A DNA stretch of 64,000 nucleotides from Rhodobacter xanthinilyticus (lineage in GTDB: Bacteria > Pseudomonadota > Alphaproteobacteria > Rhodobacterales > Rhodobacteraceae), in the NCBI RefSeq assembly GCF_001856665.1, contig NZ_CP017781.1, forward strand, positions 744,001 to 808,000, in the 5' to 3' direction. Positions 61,864 through 64,000 of the stretch are shown piece after piece. How positions within the stretch are numbered: position 1 is the stretch's first letter; the number at the start of each line of letters is the position of its first letter. Under the pieces are notes generated by a model, which was given only the letters and a program-made list of their open reading frames with translations, was not told the origin of the DNA and searched no databases. The translations under genes were made by a program, and so were the position numbers.

Positions 61864-62465
61864 GCGTCTCTCCAGCTGACGATGGCCTCGAGATCGGGGC
61901 GCGGGCGCTCCGGCGGGGCGGCGGTCTCGGTGCCGATATGCACAAGCCCCGCGACCCATTCGCCCGGCGCCAGCCCAAAGGCGGGGGCCGCGAAATCGCG
62001 CTCATGCGCGACCCAGCCGGTGAGCCAGCCCGCCCCCCAACCGGCCGCGAGCGCGGCGTTGACAAGCTGCATGCAGGCCGCGCCGACAGAGAGCTCCTGC
62101 TCCACCGTCGGCACCTTCTCGGTCGGCCGCGGCACCGCGATCACCGCGATGCACAGCGGGCTTTGCGCGAATTGCCCCACGCCCTTCGCCGCCACATCCT
62201 CGGCCAGCCCGCGCGCCTGCGCAAAGGCCGCAGCCTCCCCCGCCAGCCGCGCGAGCGCGCCGCCCTCGAGCACCACGAACCGCCAGGGCTCGAGCTTGCC
62301 ATGATCGGGCACCCGCGCCGCCGCGGTCAGGATCTCGAGGATCTCCGCGCGCCCCGGCGCCGGCGCGGCGAGGGTCTTGGGCGGGCGCGAGCGGCGGGTT
62401 AGCAGGAACCGCAGCGCCTCCTCATTGCGGATCGCGGGGTTCACGGCCCCGGGGGCAATCTCCAT
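61860..62465 (-). CDS. Nitroreductase-family flavoprotein
   Basis: A 201-residue FMN-dependent oxidoreductase of the YdjA-like branch. N-terminal FLLTRRSRPPK and AARVPDHGKLEPWRFVVL contact FMN; the C-terminal half has NAALAAGWGAGWLTGWVAHE and LGLAPGEWVAGLVHIG-like segments. It reduces nitro or quinone-type substrates with NAD(P)H. ATG at 62465 follows ttgaaggagagtgcc. It is co-oriented with the HDAC-family gene 58 nt upstream and coupled to the downstream membrane-protein gene. Confidence 0.88.
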   Translation of the reverse strand: MEIAPGAVNPAIRNEEALRFLLTRRSRPPKTLAAPAPGRAEILEILTAAARVPDHGKLEPWRFVVLEGGALARLAGEAAAFAQARGLAEDVAAKGVGQFAQSPLCIAVIAVPRPTEKVPTVEQELSVGAACMQLVNAALAAGWGAGWLTGWVAHERDFAAPAFGLAPGEWVAGLVHIGTETAAPPERPRPDLEAIVSWRDA

Positions 62466-62523
62466 GGCACTCTCCTTCAATTGCGCCCCTGATATCGGGG
62501 CGGGGTCAGGCGATTGCAACGGC

Positions 62524-63615
62524 TCAAAGCCCGAAATCCGCCGCGAGTTCCGCCAGATAGCCGGAGACCTGCGCAACCCAGCGCGCGCCCGGCTGACGCG
62601 CGGCGATGGTGCGCGCGAGCGGGTCGGGCGCGGCGACCCGGCTCCCCGACAGCGCCTCGAGCACCGCATGGCCGCAAAACGGCACATGCACCTCGGAATA
62701 GCCACCCTCATGGGTCATCGCGAGCCGCCCGCCACAGAGCGCCTCGGCCGCGGCCATCGCCCGCAGCGTCAGCGCCCGGAACCCCTCCGCCCCCATCAGC
62801 ATCCGCCCGAGCGGGTCCATCGCCGAGGCGTCATAGCCACAGGCCACCACGATCAGCTCGGGCGCATGACGCGCGAGCGCCGGCGCCACGATCCGGTCCC
62901 AGGCCTCGAGATAGCTCGCCTCGCCGCAGCCCGGCGGCAGCGGCACGTTGAGATTGGCGCCGCCCGCGCCGCGCACCTCGGCCCCGCCGGTGTCGAGCGG
63001 ATAGTTCCATTCCTGATGCAGCGAGATCGTCAGAACCTCGTGGTCGTCGAGGAAAATCGCCTCGGTGCCATTGCCGTGATGCACATCCCAATCGACCACC
63101 GCCACCCGCCGCACCAGCCCCGCCGCCTGCGCCGCGCGGATCGCCACCGCGATATTGTTGAGCAGACAAAAACCGTTCGGCCAATCGGGCAGACAATGAT
63201 GCCCCGGCGGACGCGCCAGCGCATAGGCGTTTTGCGCGCGCCCCTCGAGCACCGCAAAGACCGCCGCCTTCGCCAGCCCCGCCGAGAGCGCCGCGAGCTC
63301 ATAACCGCCCGGCCCGAAGGGCGTGCGCAGCCCGAGCTCGCCGCCCCCCGCATCCGAGGCCGCCTTGAACGCGTCGAGATAGCTCACCGGATGCACGAGC
63401 GCGAGGTCCGCGCGCGTCGCCTCGGGCGCCGAGCCCGCGTCGATCTCCGCCATCAACCCCGAGACGCGCAACAGGTTCACCAGCCGCCGCTTCGTCTCCG
63501 GGCTCTCCGGCAGGCCGCCGCCAGGCTGCACGAAGCCCCCCACCGGCAGCGTCAGCGCGTAATTGCCGCCGCCATGCCAAAAACTGCGCTCATCGTGAAA
63601 AAAGGCGGTCCGCAT
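62524..63615 (-). CDS. Histone-deacetylase-family amidohydrolase
   Basis: A 363-residue zinc amidohydrolase related to acetylpolyamine amidohydrolases and acetoin-utilisation proteins. The active-site motifs are RPPGHHC (His pair), VDWDVHHGNGT (Asp and His zinc ligands) and the C-terminal GYDASAMDPLG (zinc Asp). It likely deacetylates acetylpolyamines or similar small amides; histone targets do not exist in bacteria. ATG at 63615 follows gcgaaaggaaaacc. It is divergent from the DUF167 gene with 42 nt between. Confidence 0.9.
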   Translation of the reverse strand: MRTAFFHDERSFWHGGGNYALTLPVGGFVQPGGGLPESPETKRRLVNLLRVSGLMAEIDAGSAPEATRADLALVHPVSYLDAFKAASDAGGGELGLRTPFGPGGYELAALSAGLAKAAVFAVLEGRAQNAYALARPPGHHCLPDWPNGFCLLNNIAVAIRAAQAAGLVRRVAVVDWDVHHGNGTEAIFLDDHEVLTISLHQEWNYPLDTGGAEVRGAGGANLNVPLPPGCGEASYLEAWDRIVAPALARHAPELIVVACGYDASAMDPLGRMLMGAEGFRALTLRAMAAAEALCGGRLAMTHEGGYSEVHVPFCGHAVLEALSGSRVAAPDPLARTIAARQPGARWVAQVSGYLAELAADFGL

Positions 63616-63657
63616 GGTTTTCCTTTCGCCCCGCGCGGGGGCGCGGTAAGGGGGACC

Positions 63658-63906
63658 ATGACCGAGCTGAGCCACCTTGCCAAGAGCGGCGCCGAGATCG
63701 CGCTGCGTGTCACGCCGAAGGCCTCGCGCAACCGCATCGTGCTCGAGGACGGGCAGTTGCGCGTCTATGTCACGGTGATTCCCGAGGATGGCAAGGCCAA
63801 TGCCGAGGTGGTGAAGCTTCTCGCCAAGGCGCTGGGCGTGGCCAAGAGCCGGCTCACGCTGATCCGCGGGCAGACCGCGCGCGACAAGGTGTTTCGTCTC
63901 GATTGA
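63658..63906 (+). CDS. DUF167 (YggU-family) protein
   Basis: An 82-residue small protein of the DUF167 family: IALRVTPKASRNRI, VTVIPEDGKANAEVVKLLAKALGVAKSRLTLIRGQTARDKVFRL. The fold is known but its function is not. ATG at 63658 has aagggggacc upstream. The remaining 94 nt to the window end hold no gene, only a short aatcc/ggatt inverted pair at about 63916-63940. Confidence 0.88.
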   Translation: MTELSHLAKSGAEIALRVTPKASRNRIVLEDGQLRVYVTVIPEDGKANAEVVKLLAKALGVAKSRLTLIRGQTARDKVFRLD

Positions 63907-64000
63907 GGCGATAATCCCTTTATTTTACGAAGGATTGTCGGCCCCCGCGCAACGCGGGCGCGAACGCATTTCGCCGCGCGACGGTTCCCGGCGCGGCGGG

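Noticed and set aside
1-64000. CRISPR arrays, tRNA or rRNA genes, prophage genes
   Set aside because: None seen: no regularly spaced repeats, no cloverleaf candidates in the gaps, and no phage structural or integrase proteins.

Overview
The window is chromosomal DNA from a very GC-rich alphaproteobacterium, almost certainly a member of the Rhodobacteraceae (Rhodobacter/Cereibacter/Paracoccus-like). The reasons are the strong GC/GC-ending codon use, glnD next to murJ, the order LppC-like lipoprotein/rsmI/yraN/gshB, coaBC next to dut, a short RpoH-type sigma factor, a Hint_2-type protein, and candidate FnrL and Irr boxes. I see no rRNA, tRNA, CRISPR array, prophage or transposase gene.

Layout. 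1-3.7 kb: a nucleoside-salvage operon, cdd-deoA-deoB-upp, with translationally coupled starts. 3.7-9.7 kb: a SPOR-domain envelope protein, an unknown membrane protein, a DmdB-like acyl-CoA ligase, a DMT exporter and a sulfotransferase. 9.9-10.6 kb: a Hint-domain protein with eroded catalytic positions. 10.6-19.7 kb, minus strand: a fatty-acid/short-chain acyl-CoA beta-oxidation block (fadJ-type fusion, thiolase, GST, DmdC-like acyl-CoA dehydrogenase, two MerR regulators). It appears to be split at 14.8-16.8 kb by an accessory segment holding a 27-bp inverted-repeat pair, a GFA protein, small unknowns and a low-GC gene. 19.9-22.2 kb: two overlapping hotdog thioesterases and a MATE exporter. 22.3-28.4 kb: trpS, a rhomboid-like protein without catalytic residues, murJ and glnD. 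28.5-35.4 kb: LppC-like lipoprotein, rsmI, yraN, gshB, an esterase, comM and a GST-YHS fusion. 35.5-43.9 kb: rpoH-chaN behind an Irr-like box, coaBC, dut, a membrane-anchored MoeB/ThiF protein, an M3 peptidase, a cation efflux protein and an SH3-domain protein. 44-56.8 kb: a 2-hydroxyacid dehydrogenase, a low-complexity protein, a dimethylglycine-dehydrogenase-like enzyme, a GH25 lysozyme lipoprotein, an EF-hand protein, an AhpD-like protein with an FNR-type box, a DAO-type oxidase, a 25-residue lipoprotein, carB and a GT87-like membrane enzyme. 57-64 kb: aspS, a 44-residue membrane protein, a GNAT acetyltransferase, a response regulator, methylmalonyl-CoA epimerase, a CysZ/EI24-like protein, a nitroreductase, an HDAC-family amidohydrolase and a DUF167 protein.

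Most of the window is core metabolism and envelope housekeeping. The points that merit follow-up are regulatory or small-scale. They are a dispersed intergenic repeat whose core recurs at gene 3' ends and doubles as a bidirectional terminator, the split beta-oxidation operon, several micro-proteins, and conserved folds that have lost their catalytic residues (rhomboid, Hint, and possibly an M48-like protein).
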